Shown: positions 16,378 through 27,428 of the stretch, piece by piece
Position numbering within the stretch: position 1 is the first letter of the stretch
How the letters are laid out: each line of letters begins with the position of its first letter
Origin: Phyllobacterium phragmitis
GTDB taxonomy: Bacteria; Pseudomonadota; Alphaproteobacteria; Rhizobiales; Rhizobiaceae
Length of the DNA stretch: 64,000 nucleotides
Direction: 5' to 3'
Assembly: GCF_002980495.1 (NCBI RefSeq)
Contig: NZ_PVBR01000002.1
Coordinates: 124,001 to 188,000 of the forward strand
Position numbers and translations under genes: made by a program
Notes under the pieces: model-generated
Databases searched by the model: none
Told to the model about the DNA's origin: nothing
Seen by the model: the letters and a program-made list of their open reading frames with translations, nothing else

Positions 16378-17007
16378 TTACGCCCATTTATCAAGAAACG
16401 CGGCGATATCGAGCTTCTGCATGTCAGGGACCACCTCGTAAAGCCGCTCCACGGGCCAGTCCCACCAGCAAAGCACCAGAAGTCGCTCGATGATATCAGC
16501 GTCGAAGCGCGAGCGGATGGCGTGGGCCGGACTGCCGGCGACGATGGTGTAGGCAGCCACATCCCGCGTCACCACCGCATTGCCCCCAACCACCGCGCCG
16601 TGGCCGATCGAAATACCGGGCATGATCACCGCGCCATGGCCGATCCAGACATCGTGACCGATCGAGACGCGGCGCGCCTGGCGACGGGCGCGGAATTCGC
16701 CGTCGACGCCCAGATAGCGGAAATATTCGTTGGGCCGGTAGCTCAGCTTGTGCGTCGTGATGCGCTCCATCGGGTGCTCAAGCGCATTGATGCGGACATT
16801 GGCGGCAATCGAGCAGAACCGGCCGATATCGGCATAAATTGCCTCGCCGTTGCGTTCGAAATAGCTGAAATCACCGACCGTCACATCGCGCAGGATCACC
16901 CGCTCGCCGACTTCCGCATAGCGCCCGAGCTTCACCGATTTGAGCTGTGCCGTGGGATGAATGCGCGGCTCGTCATTCTGGAAGCGCAGATCTTTTTCGT
17001 CACTCAT
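16378..17007 (-). CDS. Left-handed beta-helix acetyltransferase of the phosphonate-associated type
   Basis: A 209-residue hexapeptide-repeat transferase. It starts near PRIHPTAQLKSVKLGRYAEVG and continues with IYADIGRFCSIAANVRIN, HPMERITTHKLSYRPNEYFRY, then VSIGHDVWIGHGAVIMPG and VVTRDVAAYTIVAGSPA. This matches the family usually found in phosphonate (phn) operons (TIGR03308-like), often misnamed chloramphenicol acetyltransferase. The likely reaction is acetyl transfer from acetyl-CoA to an amine or hydroxyl of a small molecule. No phn genes lie nearby. I chose the ATG at 17005-17007; the frame stays open further upstream but lacks family features. It diverges from the small membrane-peptide gene. 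Confidence 0.85.
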   Translation of the reverse strand: MSDEKDLRFQNDEPRIHPTAQLKSVKLGRYAEVGERVILRDVTVGDFSYFERNGEAIYADIGRFCSIAANVRINALEHPMERITTHKLSYRPNEYFRYLGVDGEFRARRQARRVSIGHDVWIGHGAVIMPGISIGHGAVVGGNAVVTRDVAAYTIVAGSPAHAIRSRFDADIIERLLVLCWWDWPVERLYEVVPDMQKLDIAAFLDKWA

Positions 17008-17076
17008 TTCGCAAACCCGATCGAATTGTTGGCGGAGACGCTTTTCGCCGCCGTTGCGACAGCCTATAATGGAGGA

Positions 17077-17238
17077 ATGAAGACGGTGCACGATCATAGT
17101 TTACGGAAATATTCGCTCGCCGCCCTGACGGCGTTTCTCGCCGCTGGCGCGACCGGCCTTGCCTTCGCCGGCTGGCTCAACCATGGCGAGGGCATTTTCC
17201 AGTCGATGATCCAGACTGGCCTGTCCTGGTGTTTCTAG
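17077..17238 (+). CDS. 53-residue membrane peptide upstream of SCO
   Basis: A short ORF starting MKTVHDHSLRK with one hydrophobic segment (about residues 13-32, AALTAFLAAGATGLAFAGW) and ending in SWCF. An ideal ribosome site, GGAGG (17071-17075), precedes the ATG, which supports translation. It stops 18 bases before the SCO gene, so the two are probably co-transcribed. The cysteine and the position suggest a minor partner in copper or cytochrome oxidase assembly, but that is inference. I know no characterised homologue. Confidence 0.7.
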   Translation: MKTVHDHSLRKYSLAALTAFLAAGATGLAFAGWLNHGEGIFQSMIQTGLSWCF

Positions 17239-17256
17239 CAGAAATGTTTCCGATCC

Positions 17257-17847
17257 ATGCGTAAAGCCCTCCCCGTTTTTCTCATCGTCCTGATCGCGGT
17301 TCTTGCCGGCGCGTTCACCTTCAATTTCTGGCGCGACCGCTCCAAGGGCGATGACGCCCCGTTCGGCGGACCGTTCCAACTCGTCGCCACGAATGGCCAG
17401 CCGATCACCGAAGAGGCTTTCCGCACGCACCCGTCGGCAATCTTCTTCGGCTTCACCCACTGCCCCGATGTCTGCCCGACGACGCTTTTCGAGCTCGACG
17501 GCTGGCTGAAGCAGCTTGGCCCCGAAGGCGAGCCGATCCGCGCCTATTTCGTCACCGTCGACCCCGAACGCGATACGGTGGAGACGATGAAAAGCTACGT
17601 CGGCAATGTTTCAGATCGCATCATCGGCATCACCGGCGAGCCGGACAAAATGGCGGCGATGCTGAAATTCCATCACGTCTATTTCCGCAAGGTGCCGAGC
17701 GAAAATGGCGAAACCGGCGACTACACCATGGATCACACCGCCTCGATCTTCCTGCTCGATGCCAAGGGCCGTTTTCGCGGCACCATCGCCTATGGCGAAA
17801 AGCCGGATACGGCGCTCGAAAAGCTGAAAAGGCTCGCGGCAGGCTAG
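17257..17847 (+). CDS. SCO1/SenC family copper chaperone
   Basis: A 196-residue thioredoxin-fold protein anchored by an N-terminal membrane segment (about residues 5-24). The copper ligands are all present: Cys69 and Cys73 in THCPDVCPTTL, and His160 in YTMDHTASIF. SCO proteins deliver copper to the CuA centre of cytochrome c oxidase or keep its cysteines reduced, acting on the periplasmic face. The conserved FVTVDPERDT lies at about 98-107. It follows a 53-residue membrane peptide and is followed by an inverted-repeat element before prmA. Confidence 0.92.
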   Translation: MRKALPVFLIVLIAVLAGAFTFNFWRDRSKGDDAPFGGPFQLVATNGQPITEEAFRTHPSAIFFGFTHCPDVCPTTLFELDGWLKQLGPEGEPIRAYFVTVDPERDTVETMKSYVGNVSDRIIGITGEPDKMAAMLKFHHVYFRKVPSENGETGDYTMDHTASIFLLDAKGRFRGTIAYGEKPDTALEKLKRLAAG

Positions 17848-17866
17848 CTCGCAACTTTTGCTTTAC

Positions 17867-18086
17867 CCCCTCTCTTGCAAATTCTATGGGCTTAGCTTCG
17901 CTAAACCCGAGAATTTGCTTTCTCCCCTGCCAAGGGGGAGATAAGGCTGGCAGAATGCACGCTTCCAATCACCAATGTTTGTGATTGGCAGTGAGGTTGA
18001 TGTAGTGCTTTATCTCTCCCCTTGCGGGAGACAAAGCGATTTCAACAACTTAGCAAAGCTAGGTGTCAGAAATCGCAAGAGAGGGG
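17867..18086. repeat. 220-bp mosaic inverted-repeat element abutting prmA
   Basis: Perfect 12-base terminal inverted repeats, CCCCTCTCTTGC (17867-17878) and GCAAGAGAGGGG (18075-18086), bound the element. Each end adjoins a subterminal hairpin: GCAAATTC/GAATTTGC (17877-17918) and GCGATTTC/GAAATCGC (18036-18076), both with TTAGC/GCTA inner stems. Two smaller CTCCCC/GGGGAG stems flank a core of about 70 bases. The core shares GCTGrCAGAA and TGyGATTGG with the element at 25560-25711. It has no coding capacity and resembles rhizobial mosaic elements or MITEs. Confidence 0.85.
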
Positions 18087-18099
18087 ATTTTCCAAACCC

Positions 18100-18969
18100 A
18101 TGACGCAGACCCGCCTGTTCCTCACCGCCGGAAAAGACGAAGCCGAACGCATCTACCGCCTGCTCGAAGAGGCGTTCGAAGAAGACGGCCTGCCCATCGC
18201 CATCGTCGAAATGGACGAGGAGCGGCAGATTTTCGAGGTCTCGCTTTATGTCGAGGAGGATGCGGACACCGCGGCGGCCCGGATCGCTGACAAGATCGGC
18301 TCCGATGCCTTCGGCCTTCAGATCGGCCGCGAGGAGTTGCCTGACATCGATTGGGTGGTCCATTCGCTCGAGGGGCTGAAACCGGTGCGCGCCGGCCGCT
18401 TCTTCGTCCATGGCTCGCATGATCGCGACAAGCGCCGGCCCCACGATATCGCCATCGAAATCGATGCGGGCCAGGCCTTCGGCACCGGGCATCATGGAAC
18501 GACGGCGGGCTGCCTGCAGATGATCGGCGAAATCATCCGCCGCGAGCATCCGCGCAATGCGCTCGATCTCGGCACCGGCAGCGCGGTGCTCGCCATCGCC
18601 ATCGCCAGGCTGGCGCCGATCCCGGTGCTCGCGACCGATATCGATCCGGTCGCCACCGCCATTGCCAGGGAAAACACCGTGAAAAACGGCGTCGGCTCAC
18701 GCGTGCTGACGGCGACCGCCACGGGCTTTCACCATCCGGTCATGCGCAATGCCGCGCCCTTCGATCTGATTGTCGCCAACATCCTGGCGCGCCCGCTGAT
18801 GCAGCTCGCGCCCGCCATGCGGCGGCATCTGGCATCGGGCGGATCGCTGATCCTCTCAGGCATTCTCGATAGCCAGCGCGACAAGGTGCTCGCCGCCTAT
18901 CGCACGCAGGGGATTTTCCATCAGCGCACCCTGCACCGCGAGGGCTGGGTGACTCTACATCTGAAATAA
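18100..18969 (+). CDS. prmA: Ribosomal protein L11 methyltransferase
   Basis: A 289-residue SAM-dependent enzyme that trimethylates ribosomal protein L11. The SAM site reads [16 protein letters not shown], preceded by [14 protein letters not shown] and followed by DIDPVAT. The catalytic-site region [13 protein letters not shown] and the end GWVTLHL fit the family, as does the N-terminal substrate-recognition domain (about 1-110). I chose the ATG at 18100; the frame continues upstream only into repeat DNA. The only purine-rich tract before it, GAGGGG, is the end of the inverted-repeat element and lies 13 bases from the ATG, so translation may be weak. Confidence 0.9.
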   Translation: MTQTRLFLTAGKDEAERIYRLLEEAFEEDGLPIAIVEMDEERQIFEVSLYVEEDADTAAARIADKIGSDAFGLQIGREELPDIDWVVHSLEGLKPVRAGRFFVHGSHDRDKRRPHDIAIEIDAGQAFGTGHHGTTAGCLQMIGEIIRREHPRNALDLGTGSAVLAIAIARLAPIPVLATDIDPVATAIARENTVKNGVGSRVLTATATGFHHPVMRNAAPFDLIVANILARPLMQLAPAMRRHLASGGSLILSGILDSQRDKVLAAYRTQGIFHQRTLHREGWVTLHLK

Positions 18970-18994
18970 GTGGCGGAACTCACCCATTTGAAAC

Positions 18995-19036
18995 GAAAAA
19001 GACGGCCACCTTGCCTTCTGGCAGAAAGTGGCCGCC
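18995..19036 (-). terminator. Rho-independent terminator of the DUF1127 gene
   Basis: On the minus strand, CGGCCAC (complement of 19028-19034) pairs with GTGGCCG (complement of 19003-19009). The stem is followed by a T-rich tract, TCTTTTTCG. An inner CTGCCAGAAGGCAAG stem lengthens the hairpin. It lies just past the DUF1127 stop and also faces the end of prmA. Confidence 0.7.
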
Positions 19037-19062
19037 TTTGAAATCTTTATCGATCGATCCGA

Positions 19063-19251
19063 TCAGAACGGATAATAAGAGCTGCCGCCGCGCTTCAGAC
19101 CTTCGCGCGAATAGCCATTGGCCTTCAGCGTCTCGTCATCCATCATCAAAAGCGCGCCATTGACGTAGCGGGCAACCTGCCTGCTCCGTGCGGCAACGAG
19201 ATTGTCCATTGCAGCCCGGAAGAAGCCGCGTTTTGCACTATTGTTTGCCAT
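19063..19251 (-). CDS. DUF1127 small protein
   Basis: A 62-residue Arg-rich peptide. Its C-terminal half, LLMMDDETLKANGYSREGLKRGG, fits the DUF1127 pattern in which an acidic LxxLDD-type helix leads to a Gly and an Arg-rich turn; only its ends are diagnostic. DUF1127 proteins are abundant in alphaproteobacteria. Some act as small RNA-binding proteins that influence stress, phosphate or carbon metabolism and sRNA maturation. The single-gene unit ends in its own terminator. The 259-base gap before the aminopeptidase gene holds its promoter region, but I see no convincing -35/-10 pair. Confidence 0.72.
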   Translation of the reverse strand: MANNSAKRGFFRAAMDNLVAARSRQVARYVNGALLMMDDETLKANGYSREGLKRGGSSYYPF

Positions 19252-19510
19252 CGTCTTTTCCTTTGCCCAAGTGAAATAGCTGTTTTGGGAAGCACCCCGT
19301 CTTCTTGAACAAAATGTAGGCGCTATCGGCTCCCTCAGCTACGGACAATGCTGCATGACAGCAATGCGTTTTCGCAGGAGCACAACAAATGTTGCACTGC
19401 AAAAGAAGCGATCTGGAAAGATCGATAGGTAGAACCTCCCAGCCTCCATTGCGCCGGGTGCATCGGACGGATAATTTCGCGGGGCAAACAACCAAAGGTT
19501 CACAAATCAG

Positions 19511-21367
19511 ATGTTCCAGTCCTTCGACGTCACCAGCAATCCGGCCAGCGCCGCACCGCGCGTGGCAAAACTCAGGGCCGAGTTGGAAACGCTCGAGCTC
19601 GACGGCTTTCTCGTGCCCCGCGCCGACGAGCATCAGGGCGAATATGTGCCGTCCCGCGCGCAACGCCTCGCCTGGCTCACCGGCTTCACCGGTTCGGCGG
19701 GCGTCGCCCTGATCTTCAAGCATGATGCCTTCATCTTCGTCGACGGACGCTACACACTGCAGGTGCGCGATCAGGTCGATCCGTCGATCTTCCAGGTCGA
19801 GAGCCTCGTCGATACGCCGCCCGCCGTCTGGCTCGCCGAACATGGCAAGGGACTTGCCATCGGCTTCGATCCCTGGCTCCACACCATCGCCGAAGCCCAG
19901 GCGCTGCGTGATGCGCTGGAGAAGAACGGCGGCAGGCTGGTGCCTGTCAAGGACAATCCGGTCGATCTCGTCTGGACCGACCAGCCCTCCCCGCCGCTCG
20001 AAGCGGTCACCATCCAGCCCATCGCCTTCGCCGGCAAGGAAGCGCGCCAGAAACTACAGGAGCTGTCTGCGGCCGTCGCCAAAGCAGGCGCGGCGGCGAC
20101 GGTATTGACCGACCCCTCCTCCATCGCCTGGGCTTTCAACATCCGCGGCAAGGACGTGAGCAATACGCCGCTGCCGCTTTCCTTCGCCATGATCGCGGCG
20201 CAAGGCGAGCCGTCGGTCTTCATCGACAAGCGTAAGCTGCCGATCGAAACCGAGGCCTATCTGACGCAATTGGCGAAAATCCGCGCTCCCAATTCGCTGG
20301 AGGAATATCTGCAGTCATGCGCCGCCGCCGGCGATGCGATCCTGCTCGATCCGGCATTGGCGGCGGAAAAACTGCGGATGATCGTCGAGGAAGCCGGCGG
20401 CCGGGTCATAGAGGGCAAGGATCCGGCGCGTCTGCCGCGCGCCATCAAGAATGAGGCGGAACTCGCTGGTTCGCGCCGTGCCCATGAGCGCGATGGCGTG
20501 GCCATGGCTTCGTTCCTGTCATGGCTCGATGATCAGACGCCCGGCACCATCGACGAAATCACTGCCGCGACCAAGCTGGAGGAAACCCGCCGCAGCGTCG
20601 CCGAAACTTTCCAGATGCCGCTTGAGGATATTTCCTTCGACACGATCTCCTGCGCCGGACCGAACGGCGCGATCATGCACTACCGCGTCAATACCGATAC
20701 CAACCGCATCCTGAACGAAGGCGAGCTCTATCTGGTCGATTCCGGCGGGCAATATCGCGACGGCACCACCGACATCACCCGCACTGTTCCAATCGGCACG
20801 GTTCCGGATGAGCAGAAACGCGCCTTCACGCTAGTGCTGAAGGGCATGATCGCCATTTCCACCGCACGCTTTCCCAAGGGCACGCGCGGCATGGACATCG
20901 ATGTGCTTGCCCGTATCGCCCTGTGGAAGCATGGGCTCGATTACGCCCATGGCACCGGCCACGGCGTCGGCTCCTACCTTGCCGTCCACGAGGGGCCGCA
21001 GAATATCTCGCGGCGCGGCACGCAGGAGCTTTTGCCGGGTATGATCCTTTCCAACGAGCCCGGCTACTACAAACCCGGCGCCTTCGGCATCCGCATCGAA
21101 AATCTCGTTGCCATCACCGAACCGGAAATACCCGAGGGCGGCGATATCCCGATGATGGGTTTCGAAACCCTGACCTTCTGCCCGATCGACCGCCGGCTGA
21201 TCGATACCTCGCTCCTGACCAGAGAGGAACTCGTCTGGCTCGATGCCTATCACGCCCGCGTCCGCGACAATCTCCTGCCGCACACAAGCGGAAAGGTGCG
21301 CGGCTGGCTGGTTTCCGCAACGGAATCCTTAGGCTCTAAATCGGAAAGAAATGACGCAGTAGGATGA
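19511..21367 (+). CDS. pepP: Xaa-Pro aminopeptidase (M24B, aminopeptidase P family)
   Basis: A 618-residue cytoplasmic metallopeptidase that removes the first residue from peptides with proline at position two. The large size indicates the three-domain type: two creatinase-like N-domains (1-160 and 160-320) and a pita-bread catalytic domain. Metal ligands are visible: the two Asp of YLVDSGGQYRDGTTDITRT, His in HGTGHGVGSYLAVHEGP, Glu in SNEPGYYKPG and Glu in IRIENLV. The two longest strings only locate these ligands. The ATG fits the family start RVAKLRAELETLELDGFLVPR. The 3' end overlaps azlD, encoded on the other strand, by 32 bases. Confidence 0.92.
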   Translation: MFQSFDVTSNPASAAPRVAKLRAELETLELDGFLVPRADEHQGEYVPSRAQRLAWLTGFTGSAGVALIFKHDAFIFVDGRYTLQVRDQVDPSIFQVESLVDTPPAVWLAEHGKGLAIGFDPWLHTIAEAQALRDALEKNGGRLVPVKDNPVDLVWTDQPSPPLEAVTIQPIAFAGKEARQKLQELSAAVAKAGAAATVLTDPSSIAWAFNIRGKDVSNTPLPLSFAMIAAQGEPSVFIDKRKLPIETEAYLTQLAKIRAPNSLEEYLQSCAAAGDAILLDPALAAEKLRMIVEEAGGRVIEGKDPARLPRAIKNEAELAGSRRAHERDGVAMASFLSWLDDQTPGTIDEITAATKLEETRRSVAETFQMPLEDISFDTISCAGPNGAIMHYRVNTDTNRILNEGELYLVDSGGQYRDGTTDITRTVPIGTVPDEQKRAFTLVLKGMIAISTARFPKGTRGMDIDVLARIALWKHGLDYAHGTGHGVGSYLAVHEGPQNISRRGTQELLPGMILSNEPGYYKPGAFGIRIENLVAITEPEIPEGGDIPMMGFETLTFCPIDRRLIDTSLLTREELVWLDAYHARVRDNLLPHTSGKVRGWLVSATESLGSKSERNDAVG

Positions 21368-21635
21368 TGAATGCCGCGCCGGAAAAGAACATCGGCATCA
21401 TGCTGAAGCGCGTCGCGATCAACCCGGAGAACAGCAGCGTCGCGAACTCCTGCCAGCCATTGGTGAAGGCGGGAGGCGCGACGAGCGTGGTCAGCACCGC
21501 CGCGGGAACGGCATTGAGCCCCGCCTCGACGCGGTAATGGATCCGCTCGAAACGCGAGAGGACGAGATGGCCGCCGATGCGCGTGAGGAAGGTCATGATG
21601 GCGGCGGCGAAGATGATCCAGACGATGGTCGACAT
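21336..21635 (-). CDS. azlD: AzlD-type branched-chain amino acid exporter subunit
   Basis: A 99-residue membrane protein with three to four hydrophobic helices. It matches the small subunit of AzlCD/BrnFE exporters, which expel branched-chain amino acids or methionine. The segments TFLTRIGGHLVLSRF and EAGLNAVPAAVLTTLVAPP are typical. It starts three bases after azlC ends, so the pair is one operon. Its 3' end runs 32 bases into the end of the convergent pepP gene, which leaves no room for a conventional terminator between them. Confidence 0.88.
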   Translation of the reverse strand: MSTIVWIIFAAAIMTFLTRIGGHLVLSRFERIHYRVEAGLNAVPAAVLTTLVAPPAFTNGWQEFATLLFSGLIATRFSMMPMFFSGAAFIILLRHFFPI

Positions 21636-21638
21636 CGA

Positions 21639-22367
21639 TCAGTTCTCCTCTGAATTCGCAGGTTTCGCCAGGACGGCAGCCACCAATATTCCCGCTATGG
21701 CGCCGATGCTGACATGCCAGGGCGAGCCGACGGTGTTGTAGGCGAGAACCGAGGCGACGCCGCTTGTGATCACCACCGGCAACCATCTAGGCCGCGAGCG
21801 GAAGCCCATGACGAGGCCCAGGAAATAGATCGGCAGCAGGACATCGAGGCCGATCGCATGGGGATTGGAGATGAGATTGCCGAATACGCCGCCGATGAAG
21901 GCCTCGCTCACCCACATGACGTAAACAGGCGTCGCAAGGCCGAGATACCAGGCAAAGGTAACCGGCAATCCCGCTTCGCCGCGCTTCTCGGTCTCGGCAT
22001 ATTGCGGATCGACCAGCAGGAAGAAAGAAACGACTTTCTGCCAGAAAGTGAAGTGACGGATGCGCCGTCCGACGGAAGCCGAATAAAGCACATGACGGAA
22101 ATTGACCGCAAAGATCGACAGCACGATCAGCCATGGCGCGATCTTCTGGCCGAAAAGCTCCAGCCCGACCATCTGGCTCGCGCCGGCATAGAGCGTGGCG
22201 CTCATCAGCACCGCCTCGAATACCGTGAAGCCATTATCGACCGCCACCGCGCCAAAAAGCAGGCCGAACGGCGCGGACGCGACCATGATAGGAAGCCCCT
22301 TGCGGAAGCCTTCCCAGAAGTCGCCGCGCGGCCGCCCTGCTGTTTCGGCGCTGACCGCCTGATCCAT
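21639..22367 (-). CDS. azlC: AzlC-type branched-chain amino acid exporter
   Basis: A 242-residue inner-membrane protein with about seven hydrophobic segments. FRKGLPIMVASAPFGLLFG, SATLYAGASQMVGLELFG and FAVNFRHVLYSASVG are hallmark AzlC sequences. With AzlD it forms the large subunit of a branched-chain amino acid exporter. I chose the ATG at 22365-22367 (MDQAVSAETAG); the frame opens 39 bases earlier but without family sequence. The 204-base upstream gap contains two small palindromes, one of them GTGACA-A-TGTCAC (22502-22514), that might bind a regulator. Confidence 0.9.
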   Translation of the reverse strand: MDQAVSAETAGRPRGDFWEGFRKGLPIMVASAPFGLLFGAVAVDNGFTVFEAVLMSATLYAGASQMVGLELFGQKIAPWLIVLSIFAVNFRHVLYSASVGRRIRHFTFWQKVVSFFLLVDPQYAETEKRGEAGLPVTFAWYLGLATPVYVMWVSEAFIGGVFGNLISNPHAIGLDVLLPIYFLGLVMGFRSRPRWLPVVITSGVASVLAYNTVGSPWHVSIGAIAGILVAAVLAKPANSEEN

Positions 22368-22501
22368 GATATCTCCTCGAAGCCGTCGCGTATCTCTTGA
22401 ACGCAAAGGCCGCTGTACCCGAAATCTGTGTGATGCCGGAGAAATTTCAGGAAAAAGGGGAACGGAACCGGTTTTCCCTAGACTTGATCTAGATCAGGCC
22501 G

Positions 22502-22514
22502 GTGACAATGTCAC
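22502..22514. promoter_or_regulatory. Small palindrome upstream of azlC
   Basis: GTGACA-A-TGTCAC is a perfect dyad with six-base arms about 135 bases before the azlC ATG. It also lies close to the 3' end of the DUF2461 gene. A GATCTAGATC palindrome is nearby (22486-22495). No regulator gene adjoins them, so binding is only a possibility. Confidence 0.25.
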
Positions 22515-22571
22515 ATCAGAACTCTTGATGAATAGGTCACAAATTCTTCAACGTTCAGCCATCTCCAACGA

Positions 22572-25468
<2,897 letters not shown>

Positions 25469-25559
25469 TTAGTCGAAAATGGCGGAATGAAAAGACGGCA
25501 TGGAGAGGCTGTTGCCATGGGTGGAGTGGATTTGCACATAACGTGCTCGTCATCTCACT

Positions 25560-25711
25560 CCCCTCTACCCTGCCGGGCATCTCCCCCTCAAGGAGGGAGA
25601 TTAGCTGACAGAAGCGATGGTGTTCACTCTTCAACGTCTGCGATTGGTGCTGCCGTCAATGAAGGCGTAATCTCCCTCCTTGAGGGGGAGATGCCCGGCA
25701 GGGCAGAGGGG
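25560..25711. repeat. 152-bp element with 44-bp inverted arms between recN and ligA
   Basis: The left arm (25560-25603) and right arm (25668-25711) are complementary over 44 bases with one mismatch. They start CCCCTCT and contain CTGCCGGGCA. A 64-base core between them carries GCTGACAGAA and TGCGATTGG, shared with the element at 17867-18086. The arms match the solo palindrome at 11946-11999. There is no ORF. In RNA it would form a very stable hairpin, which could reduce read-through from recN to ligA. Confidence 0.9.
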
Positions 25712-25744
25712 GTATTCCTAAAGCGCCCCCTCTCAGAAGCACCA

Positions 25745-27418
25745 CTACCCCGCCCCACTCAGCAGCCGCGCCGCCGCCGCACGCGCCTCATCAGTAACCG
25801 AGGCCCCCGCCAACATACGGGCGATTTCTTCGGTGCGCGCCTCATGATCCATATGTGCCACGCGGGTGAAGATCATATCGGAAGCCTCGCCCGTCGGCCC
25901 CTTGGAGATCAGCAGATGGGTCATGGCACGCGCCGCCACCTGCGGCGCGTGGGTGACGGAAAGCACCTGCACATTGCCGGAAAGGCGGTGCAACCGCTGG
26001 CCGATGGCATCGGCCACCGCGCCGCCAACGCCGGTGTCGATCTCGTCGAAGACCAGCGTCGGTGCCGAGCCGCGATCGGCCAGCGCCACCTTCAGCGCCA
26101 GCAGGAAACGCGAGAGCTCACCACCCGAGGCGACCTTCATCATCGGCCCGGCCCGCGTGCCGGGGTTGGTCCGCACCCAATATTCGACCGTGTCGATGCC
26201 TTCCGCGCCACGCGCCTCTGCATCGCTCTTCATCTCCACGATGAATTCGGCGCGCTCCAGCTTGAGGGCCGGCAGTTCGGCCATAACGGCTGCTTTAAGG
26301 TGTTCCGCCGTCTCGCGCCGGCTGGCGGAAAGCCGTGCGGCCGCCTCGCCATAGGCGGCGCGGGCCGCAACAGCCTCCTTTTCCAGGATCGCCAGACGCT
26401 CGGCTCCGGCATCGAGATCAGTCAAATCTGTATCCATCCGATCGCGCAGCGCCGCCAGATCATCGACCGGCACGGAGAATTTCCGCCCCGCCGCCCTCAG
26501 CGCGAAAAGCCGCTCTTCAACCTGCTCCAGCACGCGTGGATCGAAATCGATCGCCCGCATCGCCGCCTCGATACCACTCTGCGCCTCGCCCAGCGCATCC
26601 AGCGCCTCATCGATCGCCTTGATGACCGGCTCGAGCAATTGCGGGGCCTCGCCGGCCTTGCGCTCCAGCCGCCGTACCAGGCTTGCAAGCGACGGCACCG
26701 GCGACGTAGATCCCGACAGGATCTCGTTCGCCTCGTTGACGTCGGCAGCGATCTTTTCCGATTTCATCATCGTCGCGCGCCGCTCAGCCAGCGTCTCTTC
26801 CTCGTCCGGTTGCGGATCGAGCTTGGAAAGCTCGTCCACCGAAGCGCGCAGATAATCCGCCTCGCGCGCAGCGGCCTCCACCTTCGCCCGATGCCGCGAA
26901 AGCGCCTGCTCGGCGTCGCGCCAAACACGGTAGCGGCTGCGGACGAGCGAAACAGTCGGCTCCAACCCGCCAAAGGCATCGAGAAGCGTGCGGTGAATGT
27001 CGGTGTCGATCAGCGCCCTGTCATCGTGCTGGCCGTGGATTTCCACGAGCCTGCGCCCGACCTCGCGCAGGAGCGCAACGCTCGCCGCCTGATCATTGAT
27101 GAAAACGCGGGTGCGCCCGTCCGCCGTCTGCACCCGGCGCAAGATGACATCGCCATCCTCATCGATATCGTTCTCGCGCAGGAGAAGCCGCGCCGGATGA
27201 TTGCCGGGAATATCGAAGACGGCCGTCACCTGCCCCTGATCCGCGCCGTGGCGAACGAGCGAGGCATCACCCCTGGCGCCAAGCGCCAAGGAAAGTGCAT
27301 CAAGCAGGATGGATTTGCCGGCACCCGTCTCGCCGGTCAGCACTGAAAGGCCGTCGCGGAACTCGATATCGAGTCTTTCGATCAGGACAATATCGCGGAT
27401 CGATAATTGCGACAGCAT
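25745..27418 (-). CDS. recN: DNA repair protein RecN
   Basis: A 557-residue SMC-like ATPase that acts at double-strand breaks in recombinational repair. Walker A is GETGAGKSILLDAL (from residue 29). Two coiled-coil arms flank a centre of about 230-330. The signature SGGELSRFLLALK and Walker B TLVFDEIDTGVGG are near the C-terminus, followed by SVTHAPQVAA. The start MLSQLSIRDIVLIERLDI fits the family. It follows bamD by ten bases, which continues the lpxC-bamD-recN-ligA tail of the dcw block. Confidence 0.97.
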   Translation of the reverse strand: MLSQLSIRDIVLIERLDIEFRDGLSVLTGETGAGKSILLDALSLALGARGDASLVRHGADQGQVTAVFDIPGNHPARLLLRENDIDEDGDVILRRVQTADGRTRVFINDQAASVALLREVGRRLVEIHGQHDDRALIDTDIHRTLLDAFGGLEPTVSLVRSRYRVWRDAEQALSRHRAKVEAAAREADYLRASVDELSKLDPQPDEEETLAERRATMMKSEKIAADVNEANEILSGSTSPVPSLASLVRRLERKAGEAPQLLEPVIKAIDEALDALGEAQSGIEAAMRAIDFDPRVLEQVEERLFALRAAGRKFSVPVDDLAALRDRMDTDLTDLDAGAERLAILEKEAVAARAAYGEAAARLSASRRETAEHLKAAVMAELPALKLERAEFIVEMKSDAEARGAEGIDTVEYWVRTNPGTRAGPMMKVASGGELSRFLLALKVALADRGSAPTLVFDEIDTGVGGAVADAIGQRLHRLSGNVQVLSVTHAPQVAARAMTHLLISKGPTGEASDMIFTRVAHMDHEARTEEIARMLAGASVTDEARAAAARLLSGAG

Positions 27419-27428
27419 TAGGTTTAGC

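Noticed and set aside
16216-17238. A 340-codon plus-strand frame as a single gene
   Set aside because: Only its last 53 codons have a ribosome site and membrane features. The earlier part is antisense to the acetyltransferase and creA.
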